Shown: positions 1 to 7,192 of the stretch, one piece after another
Layout: each line of letters opens with the position of its first letter
Numbering within the stretch: the first letter of the stretch is position 1
The notes under the pieces: generated by a model
Databases searched by the model: none
Seen by the model: the letters and a program-made list of their open reading frames with translations, nothing else
What the model was told of the DNA's origin: nothing
Translations under genes and position numbers: made by a program
Source of the DNA: Raineya sp.
Lineage (GTDB): Bacteria > Bacteroidota > Bacteroidia > Cytophagales > Thermonemataceae
Assembly: GCA_025454915.1 (NCBI GenBank)
Contig: JALONN010000001.1
Coordinates: forward strand, 372,001-436,000
DNA length: 64,000 bases
Direction: 5' to 3'

Positions 1-837
1 TTATTTTCTACTTTATTTTTTTTAACAACGCTTTTATCAGTTGCTCAAGATTTACCGCAGGCAAGCCCTATTTCAAAATTGGAGCAACGTATTGGACTAA
101 CAGATGTAACAATTAAATATTCACGTCCAGGTACTAAAGGACGTAAAATATGGGGAGATGTGGTACCTTATAAGGCTGTTTGGCGTACTGGTGCAAATGC
201 TTGTACTGTTATTTCATTTTCTGATAATGTGAGTATTAATAGCCAAACTGTGCCAGCAGGAGAATATTCGTTATTTGTAATTCCAACAGAAACAGACTGG
301 ACAGTCATCCTCAACAAAAATACAAAACTTTGGGGTAGTGATGGTTACAAGCAAGAGGAAGATGTGATACGTTTCACAGTAAAACCTGATATGAATGCAA
401 CTTTTGTTGAAACAATGCTTTTTGCATTTGATAATATTAAAATTGACGGAGCAGACTTAAGCCTTATGTGGGAAAAAATGAAACTCACTTTTAGAATTAA
501 TATTGATACCGATACCAAAGCAATTGGCAATATTAAAAAGGCTGTTGCAGAGGCAGAAAATACTTATCGTACTTATAATGCCTCAGCAACATATTTGTTA
601 GATGCTAACAAAGATTTACCTCAGGCTTTGGATTGGGCTAAAAGATCAGTGGCTATGCAAGAAAAATTCTGGAATGTTTATACACTTTCAAGAGCTTATG
701 CAGCCAATAATATGTACAAAGATGCCATTCTAGCTGCTGAAAAATCACTCAAATTAGCCCAAGAAAGCAAGCAAGAGGCTTATATCAAGCTTAATCAGAA
801 GAATATTGAAGAGTGGAAGAAAAAGAAAACAAAATAA
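1..837 (+). CDS. DUF2911 protein with C-terminal TPR-like helices (5' end outside window)
   Basis: The reading frame is open to the left edge, so the start lies outside the window. The first in-frame residues form a hydrophobic stretch ending in a Ser-Val-Ala-Gln signal-peptidase-like site, so the protein is probably exported. The TTG at 79 is not a credible start because signal-peptide-like codons precede it. The DUF2911 part is recognisable by the QRIGLTDVTIKYSRP opening, the GRKIWGDVVPYKAVWRTGAN segment and the PAGEYSLF motif. The last ~100 residues are helical and TPR-like (LDWAKRSVAMQ, AILAAEKSLKLA). DUF2911 has no established biochemical role, and the family is common in Bacteroidota. 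Family confidence is high; function is unknown. Confidence 0.85.
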   Translation, partial: LFSTLFFLTTLLSVAQDLPQASPISKLEQRIGLTDVTIKYSRPGTKGRKIWGDVVPYKAVWRTGANACTVISFSDNVSINSQTVPAGEYSLFVIPTETDWTVILNKNTKLWGSDGYKQEEDVIRFTVKPDMNATFVETMLFAFDNIKIDGADLSLMWEKMKLTFRINIDTDTKAIGNIKKAVAEAENTYRTYNASATYLLDANKDLPQALDWAKRSVAMQEKFWNVYTLSRAYAANNMYKDAILAAEKSLKLAQESKQEAYIKLNQKNIEEWKKKKTK

Positions 838-925
838 TAGATAGAAACCTTATTTGTTTTCATATTGTGGATAGTTTTAGGAGATGACAATAGAAAAGAG
901 CATACTGAAAATATACTTGTGAATA

Positions 926-1510
926 ATGATAGGAAACCTTATAGAATATATTAATAGTAAAATTGATTCTAAATTGACTGAAAGTGATATTGATTTGCTT
1001 TCAGAGACTTTTCATTTAAAAAGAATTCGTAAACATCAATATTTTATACAAAGTGGTGATGTATGTAAAATTGCAGGATTTATTGTAAAAGGTGCATTAA
1101 AAAAGTACACAATTGACAATTTAGGTAAAGAAAACATTTTAGAACTATACATCGAAAATTGGTGGGCAGGTGATAAAGAAAGTTTTATGATAGGAACACC
1201 AACACCCTATTATATTGATGCTTATGAAGATACAGACTTACTGGTTATTACAAAAGAAGATTTTAATAACAAGTTAAGTAAATTATCTTGTCTTACTGAG
1301 CTGAATAATGCTTTGACTGAAAGACAATCTTTTCAGCTTATGAAAAGGTTATATTCTTCACAAACACTTACAGCAGAGCAAAGACTAGAGCAACTACAAA
1401 ATACCCACCCTGAGTTCTTCCAAAGATTTCCCCAACATATTATTGCTTCTTACTTAGGAATGACAAAAGAAACACTTAGTCGTATTCGAAGTAACGCTTT
1501 AAAAAAATAG
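926..1510 (+). CDS. Crp/Fnr-family transcriptional regulator
   Basis: 194 residues. The N-terminal cyclic-nucleotide-binding-like beta-roll spans about residues 20-120. The C-terminal helix-turn-helix lies near residues 165-190 (IIASYLGMTKETLSRIRS), the usual recognition-helix form of Bacteroidota Crp/Fnr proteins. No Fnr-type cysteine cluster is visible, so oxygen sensing through an Fe-S cluster is unlikely. The gene is closed by a strong terminator at 1525-1558 and transcribed alone, immediately upstream of the SnoaL/YceI/DoxX run. Proximity suggests, but does not prove, that it regulates that run. Confidence 0.9.
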   Translation: MIGNLIEYINSKIDSKLTESDIDLLSETFHLKRIRKHQYFIQSGDVCKIAGFIVKGALKKYTIDNLGKENILELYIENWWAGDKESFMIGTPTPYYIDAYEDTDLLVITKEDFNNKLSKLSCLTELNNALTERQSFQLMKRLYSSQTLTAEQRLEQLQNTHPEFFQRFPQHIIASYLGMTKETLSRIRSNALKK

Positions 1511-1524
1511 AATTTAACATTCCC

Positions 1525-1558
1525 AAAAAAACGTTGATGTAAGTCAACGTTTTTTTTT
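1525..1558 (+). terminator. Rho-independent terminator after the Crp/Fnr gene
   Basis: A perfect 7-bp stem (ACGTTGA at 1531-1537, TCAACGT at 1544-1550) is flanked by six A's and followed by a run of eight or more T's. It separates the regulator from the next operon. Confidence 0.85.
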
Positions 1559-1625
1559 GCTTTAACTCATCGTTTTAAATGCAGTGATGATAGCATCTTT
1601 GTATTATAAATTTAAATAAAAAAAT

Positions 1626-1982
1626 ATGTCAAACATACAAAATCTAAAAGACCTGCATCAAAATTATGTAAACGCAGGCAAGCTCTTAGAAGGCTTTGAA
1701 AAGTATTATGCAGAAAATGTAGTAATGCAAGAACTGGGCGAGGAGCCAAGAGTTGGTAAAGATACCAATCGTACTCATGAAATCAACTTTATACAAAGCA
1801 TAAAAGAAGTACATGGGGCAGGCATTCTAAGCTTTTCTGAAGATGTAGAGAATAACAAAACAATGGTTGAAAGTTGGATGGATCTAACTTTTGCCAATGA
1901 CTTCAGGATTAAAATGCAACAAGTAGCTGTGCAAACTTGGGACAATGGTCTAATCGTAAACGAAATATTTTATCACAAATAA
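1626..1982 (+). CDS. SnoaL-like (NTF2-fold) small protein
   Basis: 118 residues with no signal peptide. The helix-rich N-terminus (IQNLKDLHQNYVNAGKLLEG, then FEKYYAENVVMQE) followed by beta segments ending in WDNGLIVNEIFYHK is the pattern of the SnoaL-like / nuclear-transport-factor-2 fold. Members are small ligand-binding pockets, sometimes isomerases or cyclases, and the substrate cannot be read from sequence. It is the first gene of a closely spaced run reaching 5726 that includes YceI-like, DoxX-like, VOC and esterase genes, so a role in small-molecule or stress metabolism is plausible. Confidence 0.75.
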   Translation: MSNIQNLKDLHQNYVNAGKLLEGFEKYYAENVVMQELGEEPRVGKDTNRTHEINFIQSIKEVHGAGILSFSEDVENNKTMVESWMDLTFANDFRIKMQQVAVQTWDNGLIVNEIFYHK

Positions 1983-2010
1983 AATTTAATAACAATAAAA
2001 TATATACAAT

Positions 2011-2538
2011 ATGAAAAAAATAGTTTATCCGGCTTTAATAGCCATCGTAATCGCAACATCAGCATTCAAAGTAGTTAACAGTGCATCTCTTTGGAAAGTA
2101 AAAGAAGACACTTACTCAGTGAAATTTACTAGTAAAAAATTTGATGGCACATTTAAGGGATTAAAAAGCGAATTGCTTTTTGATGAAAATGACCTGACAA
2201 ACTCCAAGTTAATGGCAACTATTGATGTAAATACTATTAATACAGGTAATGGTATGCGTAATGGACATGCTAAAAAGGGATTGGATGCTCAAACATTTAA
2301 AACAGTAAAGTTTGTATCTACTTCTATTACAAAAACTTCAGAAGGTTATCAGGCAATAGGGAAACTTACTATTAAGGATGTAACTAAAGAGTTAAGAATT
2401 CCTTTCACTTTTAACAAAAACTCAGATGGAGGAGTATTTGCTGGTAATTTTTCAGTAAAACCATCAGAGTTTAATGTAACAAGAAGTGGTACTCCTGAAG
2501 TATTAGATTTTCAACTGAATATACCTGTAACAAAATGA
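2011..2538 (+). CDS. YceI-like periplasmic lipocalin-fold protein
   Basis: 175 residues. An N-terminal signal peptide (hydrophobic residues 4-22) is followed by the YceI domain: SLWKVKEDTYSVKFTSKK near the start, a central segment around NGMRNGHAKKGLDAQTFKTVKF, and the GKLTIKDVTKELRIPF motif. YceI proteins are periplasmic beta-barrels that bind polyisoprenoids or quinone-like lipids, so the neighbouring DoxX-like and VOC genes make a quinone or redox-stress context plausible. The stop codon overlaps the next start in an ATGA arrangement, indicating translational coupling. Confidence 0.9.
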   Translation: MKKIVYPALIAIVIATSAFKVVNSASLWKVKEDTYSVKFTSKKFDGTFKGLKSELLFDENDLTNSKLMATIDVNTINTGNGMRNGHAKKGLDAQTFKTVKFVSTSITKTSEGYQAIGKLTIKDVTKELRIPFTFNKNSDGGVFAGNFSVKPSEFNVTRSGTPEVLDFQLNIPVTK

Positions 2539-2945
2539 GTTGGAAGCAAACTTTTATAATGGGGATAGTAGGTAGTCTGCTGTCCTCATTAGCAGGAATC
2601 ATTTATTTGAATATATACAAAGAATCATTGGTCGTTGACTTTAGTAAGATTGTTGGGATTTCAAATATTATTGCTGCAAGTACAGTTGGTTGTCTTCTTA
2701 TGGCAGTGAGTTATAAGTTAGCTATACAATGGAAAGGAATAAAAACAATAGGTTGGTTGAATATTGCTTTCAGTATAATCAGTTTTGCCAGTATTGTAGG
2801 AGTTTTAGGTTTCAATTTACCTTTGGATACTGAATCTCCAGAGTTATTCCCAGGCATGGTTATTCCCATGCATTTCTTTCCAATTTTATCAATTTTATCA
2901 ATTCTTCCATTTTTTAAATTAAATAATCATGACAATGACAAATAA
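2535..2945 (+). CDS. Small four-helix membrane protein, unknown function
   Basis: 136 residues with four hydrophobic segments (approximate residues 7-27, 42-63, 72-94, 105-127). I do not recognise a specific family. Its start overlaps the YceI-like stop by 4 bases and its end overlaps the DoxX-like gene by 17 bases, so it is surely part of the same operon. A partner role with the YceI-like or DoxX-like protein is inference from the overlap only. Confidence 0.7.
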   Translation: MSWKQTFIMGIVGSLLSSLAGIIYLNIYKESLVVDFSKIVGISNIIAASTVGCLLMAVSYKLAIQWKGIKTIGWLNIAFSIISFASIVGVLGFNLPLDTESPELFPGMVIPMHFFPILSILSILPFFKLNNHDNDK

Positions 2946-3336
2946 GCCTTCAAAAGTAATGCATATCTCATTATGGGTTGCACAAGCTTTTCTTGCATTA
3001 ATATTTATTTGGGCTGCCTATGCCAAACTACTTCAACCAATAGAAGAAACTGCAAAAATGTTGCCTTGGGCAAAGGATAACCTAGGACTGTTAAAATTTA
3101 CGGGTGTTGTTGAGTTATTAGGTGCATTGGGTATTATTTTACCAGCAGCCTTGAGAATACAACCTAAACTTACAATTCTTGCTGCTTATGGCATTATTGC
3201 TCTAATGATTGCAGCCTCTATATTTCATATTTCAAGAGGTGAAGCATCACTTATCGGAATGAATATTTTCTTTCTGTTACTTGCTGTGTTTGTGGTCTGG
3301 GGTAGAAGTAAAAAAGCACCAATTCAGGCAAAATAA
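2929..3336 (+). CDS. DoxX-like membrane protein
   Basis: 135 residues with four transmembrane helices. The AYAKLLQPIEETAKMLPW segment after helix 1 and GVVELLGALGIILP in helix 2 are the usual signature of DoxX-like (MhqP/YfiD-type) proteins. Bacillus MhqP belongs to this family and sits in the quinone-responsive mhqNOP operon. Here it is followed by a double-VOC protein and a GFSQG esterase, matching the MhqO/MhqE and MhqD partners. Start choice: MTMTNKPSK, with an alternative Met at residue 3. The family is confident; the quinone link is inference. Confidence 0.85.
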   Translation: MTMTNKPSKVMHISLWVAQAFLALIFIWAAYAKLLQPIEETAKMLPWAKDNLGLLKFTGVVELLGALGIILPAALRIQPKLTILAAYGIIALMIAASIFHISRGEASLIGMNIFFLLLAVFVVWGRSKKAPIQAK

Positions 3337-3395
3337 AAATCAATAATGGGCAGTTTAAATGCTCATGATGATATAATAATAAACCTGATTTTAAA

Positions 3396-4367
3396 ATGAA
3401 ACGGAAACAATTCATTAAAAAAATAGTAGCTATGGCAACATTCATTGGTTTAGATGGAATACCTATAAAAACATCTTCTGGGGATTTTAACATGAATATA
3501 GGAGAGAAAAATGTTGACCAAATCACATTTGGAGCTATTCATCTGAATAATACTAATCTGAGAGTTGCTACAGAATTTTGGACAAAGATTGTTGGCATGA
3601 AGCTGCGTAACTCAACTGATGAAATAGCAGAGTTTGGAAGTGAAAGTCAAACACTTGTAGTAGTACACCAAACAGCTAAATCTGCTTTCAAAGAAGGGTA
3701 TACTGGATTGTATCATTATGCTATTCATGCTCCCAACAAAGTTGAATTTGCAAAAATGATCCAAAGACTTATTTATAATAATTATTCCTTTGCCTCCATA
3801 GACCATACTATGTCGAAATCAATCTATCTACGAGATCCAGATGGTATTTTATTAGAATTTACTTTGGAAACACCTGAAAGATTTAAAAGGGTTATCTCAG
3901 AGAATGGACTTTTTATGGAAGATACTGATGGAACAATTCGTGGAGCCTCAGATGCACTCAATGTAAAAGAACAACTAAAGGCATTACCTGATAAAAATGT
4001 TGATGTTCCATTGCACACTGATACTAAAATTGGGCATATTCATTTCTATGTTTCCAATCTAGATGAAACAAATGAGTTCTATAAATCACTAGGCTTTGTT
4101 CAGTTTAATTATTTGTTACAATATAAATATGCCGATGTGGGTGCAGGGGGAGTATATAAACACCGTATAGCTATGAATAGCTGGCATGGTGTCAATCAAC
4201 CAACTGCTCCAAAAGAGTATGCAGGTCTACGACATTATAAGCTCATTTTTAAGTCTAATGCTAAACTTAATGATGCTCTGAGCAAAATAACTTATTATGA
4301 GAAAAAAGATGATGGTTATTGGCTTACAGACCCATCAGGAAACAGATTATGTTTAAGTTTAAAATAG
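3396..4367 (+). CDS. Double VOC-domain protein, ring-cleaving dioxygenase-like (CatE/MhqO type)
   Basis: 323 residues with two vicinal-oxygen-chelate modules, at about residues 44-157 and 211-322. In module 1 the metal triad is readable as H49 (GAIHL), H107 (LYHYAI) and E154 (ILLEFT), with the typical RDPDG turn. Module 2 keeps H216 and H280 but has Cys319 where the Glu is expected, so it is probably structural. The N-terminus (KRKQFIKK followed by a short hydrophobic stretch) resembles an export leader, possibly a weak Tat-like one. If it is not a leader, the Met at residue 33 or 34 could be the start. The family includes catechol 2,3-dioxygenases and Bacillus MhqO/MhqE. The substrate is not determinable. 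Confidence 0.85.
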   Translation: MKRKQFIKKIVAMATFIGLDGIPIKTSSGDFNMNIGEKNVDQITFGAIHLNNTNLRVATEFWTKIVGMKLRNSTDEIAEFGSESQTLVVVHQTAKSAFKEGYTGLYHYAIHAPNKVEFAKMIQRLIYNNYSFASIDHTMSKSIYLRDPDGILLEFTLETPERFKRVISENGLFMEDTDGTIRGASDALNVKEQLKALPDKNVDVPLHTDTKIGHIHFYVSNLDETNEFYKSLGFVQFNYLLQYKYADVGAGGVYKHRIAMNSWHGVNQPTAPKEYAGLRHYKLIFKSNAKLNDALSKITYYEKKDDGYWLTDPSGNRLCLSLK

Positions 4368-4370
4368 GTT

Positions 4371-5099
4371 TTGATGAAATCAATATACTTCACAACTTTA
4401 ATACTTATGATTATGTTCAGAGTATCAGCACAAGTGGTTAAACCCTCAAATGTTCCAGATTTTGAGTTACAATATTTAGTTCGACAACCAGTAAAATCAA
4501 TTCAAAATCCACCAGTGTTATTTTTATTTCATGGTTCTGGTAGTAATGAGCAAGACCTTTTCTCCCTTGCAAGTCAAATTCCAGATGAATGGTTGATTAT
4601 ATCTGTTCGTGCACCTTACACCATTTCTAAAGGTCATTACATATGGTATGATGTGGAATTGGTAGATAAGAAGATTGTAATTAATTTTTCGCAGGAAGAA
4701 GAAAGTAGAAAAAGAGTCTTAAAATTTATTGATAAAATCAGTTCTTTCTACCATGTGGACAAAAAACGTATTGTTCTTGCTGGTTTCAGTCAGGGGGCAA
4801 ATATTGCTTCAGTAGTTAGCTTAACAGCACCCGAAAAAATTGCTGGTTTTGCAATTTTCAGTGGTCGTTTTATTGAAGAAATAAAACCACTTATAAGTAA
4901 TTCTACTTCACTCAAATCATTAAAATGTTTTTTAGCTCATGGTAGTCAAGATTATATGTTACCAATTACCTATGCATGGGAAAACCAGCAGATACTCCAA
5001 AATCTTGGAATTGGTGTAACTTTCTCGGAAGATACTGTTGCTCATTCAATCTCTTCTAAGCAGTTTAATGATTTTCTTTTGTGGTTGAAACAACTCTAA
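4371..5099 (+). CDS. Exported phospholipase/carboxylesterase-type alpha/beta hydrolase (MhqD-like)
   Basis: 242 residues. Signal peptide to about residue 20 (IMFRVSAQ), so probably periplasmic. The alpha/beta-hydrolase triad is visible: nucleophile S140 in GFSQG, D194 in HGSQDYMLP and H225 in VAHSIS, with the oxyanion-loop HGSGSNE near residues 54-60. This is the phospholipase/carboxylesterase family (YpfH, MhqD). The gene starts 3 bases after the VOC gene stop. An exported version differs from cytoplasmic Bacillus MhqD. The start could be either of two consecutive ATGs (4371 or 4374). Confidence 0.88.
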   Translation: MMKSIYFTTLILMIMFRVSAQVVKPSNVPDFELQYLVRQPVKSIQNPPVLFLFHGSGSNEQDLFSLASQIPDEWLIISVRAPYTISKGHYIWYDVELVDKKIVINFSQEEESRKRVLKFIDKISSFYHVDKKRIVLAGFSQGANIASVVSLTAPEKIAGFAIFSGRFIEEIKPLISNSTSLKSLKCFLAHGSQDYMLPITYAWENQQILQNLGIGVTFSEDTVAHSISSKQFNDFLLWLKQL

Positions 5100-5111
5100 T
5101 CCAAACAATAC

Positions 5112-5726
5112 ATGAGCCATCTTGATTTTGAAAAACTGCTAGCACAAAATACTGAGCATTTATCAAAGCTCAATGAGGTTGTGCGACAAACCCTGAAGGA
5201 GGAAGAGTTTCTTGTGAACAAACTTTTGCATCCTGAAAAGGAAAAACTTTCGTTTTCAGATGGTCTATCTGATAAAATTGCAAGGTTTGGGGGAAGTTGG
5301 AAGTTTATCATCTTTTTTAATATGATACTTTTTGGCTGGATAATTTTTAATATTATTTCTCCATATAAATTTGATGCTTATCCATTTAATTTTCTCAATC
5401 TGTTCCTCAGTTGTATTGCTACATTGCAGGCACCCATCATTATGATGAGCCAGAATCGTCACTCAGAAAAAGAACGCCTGAAAACTGATAATGACTATAT
5501 GATTAACCTCAAAGCTGAATTGGAAATACGTTCACTACATCATAAAATAGATATTATGACACAAGAACAGTCCCAAACAATTCTTGAATCTCAAGCTTTG
5601 CAAGTGCATTACATGAATGAAATCTCAGAAAAATCTTTTAAAGTGAATGAACAACATACAAAAGCAATAGAGGAACTAATTTTTAAACTTGATAGAATAA
5701 ATATTTTTAATTTAAAAAGTATGTAA
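5112..5726 (+). CDS. DUF1003 membrane protein
   Basis: 204 residues. The DUF1003 core is clear: SDKIARFGGSWKFIIFF, then a second helix ending in SCIATLQAPIIMMSQNRHSEKERL. This two-helix hairpin is followed by a long charged, probably coiled-coil cytoplasmic tail (about residues 120-195, with NDYMINLKAELEIRSLHHKID). DUF1003 has no established function. It follows the esterase gene by 12 bases and is probably the last member of the operon that begins at 1626. Confidence 0.88.
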   Translation: MSHLDFEKLLAQNTEHLSKLNEVVRQTLKEEEFLVNKLLHPEKEKLSFSDGLSDKIARFGGSWKFIIFFNMILFGWIIFNIISPYKFDAYPFNFLNLFLSCIATLQAPIIMMSQNRHSEKERLKTDNDYMINLKAELEIRSLHHKIDIMTQEQSQTILESQALQVHYMNEISEKSFKVNEQHTKAIEELIFKLDRINIFNLKSM

Positions 5727-5824
5727 ATGTATATTGGTTTGCTGTATGTCTGGTTTATTTAAAACCAGAAGTAGAATAAAACCATCATAAAGAAACATGT
5801 AACCAAAGTATATAATAAAAGACC

Positions 5825-6232
5825 ATGAAAATAACACATATATTTAAAAATGTTAATTGTAAGATAAGCATTACAGATGATAACATATTAATTATAGCAC
5901 TCATTAAATTTATTGATTCTAATCAGATGAACCTAATTATGGGTACGCTCAGAGAGGAAATTATTAAGAGTCAAATTAAAAAAATACTTATTGATCAACG
6001 TGAGTTGAAAATTTTACCAAAAGAAACTCAACAAATAATTATTAATAGTTTTGAATCTCTAGATATATTAAAATTGGAAAAAGTGGCAATTATTAGTTCT
6101 GATAATATCTTCACTAAACTTAGTGATGATGTTATTGATAAAGCTCGTGTAAAAATAATCAATGAAAGTATAACCCAAACTATTCGGTTTATAGAAGAGG
6201 ATGAAGCTTATGAATGGCTTTTAAATGATTGA
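5825..6232 (+). CDS. STAS/SpoIIAA-like small protein
   Basis: 135 residues, no signal or membrane segment. Alternating beta and alpha elements, a central KKILIDQRELKILPKETQQ segment and an ending FIEEDEAYEWLLND resemble the SpoIIAA-like/STAS proteins common in Bacteroidota, whose C-termini typically end in an E-A-x-x-WL motif. Such proteins are usually anti-sigma-antagonist-like or lipid-binding. No kinase or phosphatase partner is adjacent. The family call is moderate and based on pattern only. Confidence 0.6.
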   Translation: MKITHIFKNVNCKISITDDNILIIALIKFIDSNQMNLIMGTLREEIIKSQIKKILIDQRELKILPKETQQIIINSFESLDILKLEKVAIISSDNIFTKLSDDVIDKARVKIINESITQTIRFIEEDEAYEWLLND

Positions 6233-6344
6233 TTATTATGTATTTGTAAAAAATAAAATAAAATCTCTTTTATACTTACTACTATGCTAATTTTATAATA
6301 ATGCATCATTACATCTTTGATTACAAAGACCATGTTTTTGAGGC

Positions 6345-6371
6345 ATAAAAAAGGTAGAATTTCTACCTTTT
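6345..6371 (-). terminator. Terminator hairpin at the end of the Lrp gene
   Basis: Complementary arms AAGGTAGAA (6351-6359) and TTCTACCTT (6361-6369) are flanked by A's and T's. The hairpin sits just past the Lrp stop at 6373, with a T-run on the minus strand. Confidence 0.75.
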
Positions 6372-6372
6372 A

Positions 6373-6837
6373 CTAGTCCAATAACAAGGGTCTGTTCAAC
6401 CGTTCTTCCAATGAAATAAAAGTTTCTGTTCTCTGAATACCACCAACTTTCTGGATTTTTTCATTTAAAACCTCTCTCAAATGGTTGGTATCTTTACAGA
6501 TAATTTTAGCAAAAATACTGTAAGACCCTGTGGTATAATGTAAATTGACTACTTCGGGGATTGCTTCCAAAGCACTGACGGCTTCATCATATAAAGAACT
6601 TTTATCCAGATAAATACCAATAAAAGCTGTAATATCCCAACCCAGTTTATGATAATCTACCTTGAGTTGTGAACCCTGCACAACACCTAAACGTTTGAGC
6701 TTCTCCATGCGTACATGTACTGTACCATTCGATACAAAAGCTTTCTCTGCAATGCTTGTATAAGCTAAATTGGCATCTTCAAGAAGCAAATTGATGATGC
6801 GAAAGTCTGTTTTGTCAAATTGATAATTTTGAGGCAT
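6373..6837 (-). CDS. Lrp/AsnC-family transcriptional regulator
   Basis: 154 residues. The N-terminal winged helix-turn-helix (about residues 8-60: DFRIINLLLEDANLAYTSIAEKAFVSNGTVHVRMEKL) is followed by the RAM ligand-binding/oligomerisation domain (GWDITAFIGIYLD, VVNLHYTTGSYSIFAKIICKD). Lrp/AsnC proteins sense amino acids and regulate metabolism as octamers. It is monocistronic with a terminator just downstream, and its upstream region is shared with the divergent tRNA-like RNA gene. The specific effector is unknown. Confidence 0.92.
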   Translation of the reverse strand: MPQNYQFDKTDFRIINLLLEDANLAYTSIAEKAFVSNGTVHVRMEKLKRLGVVQGSQLKVDYHKLGWDITAFIGIYLDKSSLYDEAVSALEAIPEVVNLHYTTGSYSIFAKIICKDTNHLREVLNEKIQKVGGIQRTETFISLEERLNRPLLLD

Positions 6838-6887
6838 ATTTAAAAGCTGTTTTTGTAAAAATATCTTAAATTTTAATCAAATTTTGT

Positions 6888-6895
6888 CAAAATTA
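6888..6895 (-). promoter_or_regulatory. Candidate -7 element for the Lrp gene
   Basis: TAATTTTG on the minus strand matches the Bacteroidota -7 consensus TAnnTTTG about 50 bases upstream of the Lrp start. No good -33 TTTG is found at the normal distance, so confidence is low. Confidence 0.4.
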
Positions 6896-6922
6896 TAATT
6901 TTTTAAAACTTTTTTTAAAAAA

Positions 6923-6954
6923 TTTGCAAATAAAAAATCAATCTGCTAAAATTG
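6923..6954 (+). promoter_or_regulatory. Promoter of the tRNA-like RNA
   Basis: TTTG at 6923-6926, a 20-base spacer, then TAAAATTG at 6947-6954 (7 of 8 to TAnnTTTG). This predicts a transcript start near 6961, about 15 bases before the acceptor stem of the tRNA-like RNA. Confidence 0.65.
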
Positions 6955-6975
6955 TATCAACAAACACACACACAA

Positions 6976-7122
6976 TGTAGGGTGATGAAATTGGCAGACA
7001 TACCCTCCTCTCTCGAGGGTGGAGAACAAGAAATAAACTAGTCTGCTCGGTAGCTATAGACGTATAACTACGAAGCACACTAACTAATCTCTCCGTAGGT
7101 GGTTCGAATCCCCTCTCTACAG
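6976..7122 (+). tRNA. Unusual tRNA-like RNA: Leu-type D-arm, CUC anticodon position, giant variable arm
   Basis: A near-complete cloverleaf can be drawn. The acceptor stem 6976-6982 pairs with 7115-7121 (7 of 7 with one G-U). T8-G9 follow, then a D-arm 6985-7001 with the class-II Leu-like GG-C-A-G-A loop. The anticodon stem 7003-7007 pairs with 7015-7019 around a 7-base loop CTCTCTC, putting CTC at positions 34-36. The T-arm 7098-7114 has loop TTCGAAT and one mismatch in the stem. Discriminator is G7122; CCA is not encoded. Between anticodon and T arms lie about 78 bases instead of 4-24, folding into a GGAGA/TCTCC base and a long inner hairpin (about 7039-7082). It has a promoter and a terminator. 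It may be a non-canonical tRNA, a tRNA-derived regulatory RNA or a decaying tRNA. Confidence 0.6.
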
Positions 7123-7134
7123 CTAAAATTCAAT

Positions 7135-7170
7135 AAAAAACCTCTTGAATATATTTCAAGAGGTTTTTTA
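7135..7170 (+). terminator. Strong bidirectional terminator between the tRNA-like RNA and the subtilase
   Basis: A perfect stem (CCTCTTGAA at 7141-7149, TTCAAGAGG at 7155-7163) with a 5-base loop has A6 before and T6 after, so it works on both strands. It ends the tRNA-like transcript and the convergent subtilase gene. Confidence 0.9.
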
Positions 7171-7192
7171 TTATAAATAAATATAGTATTTT

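Noticed and set aside
6976..7122. Group I intron inside a tRNA-Leu gene
   Set aside because: The insertion is only ~78 bases, lies in the variable arm and not the anticodon loop, and lacks the conserved P, Q, R and S elements. A plain intron is not supported.
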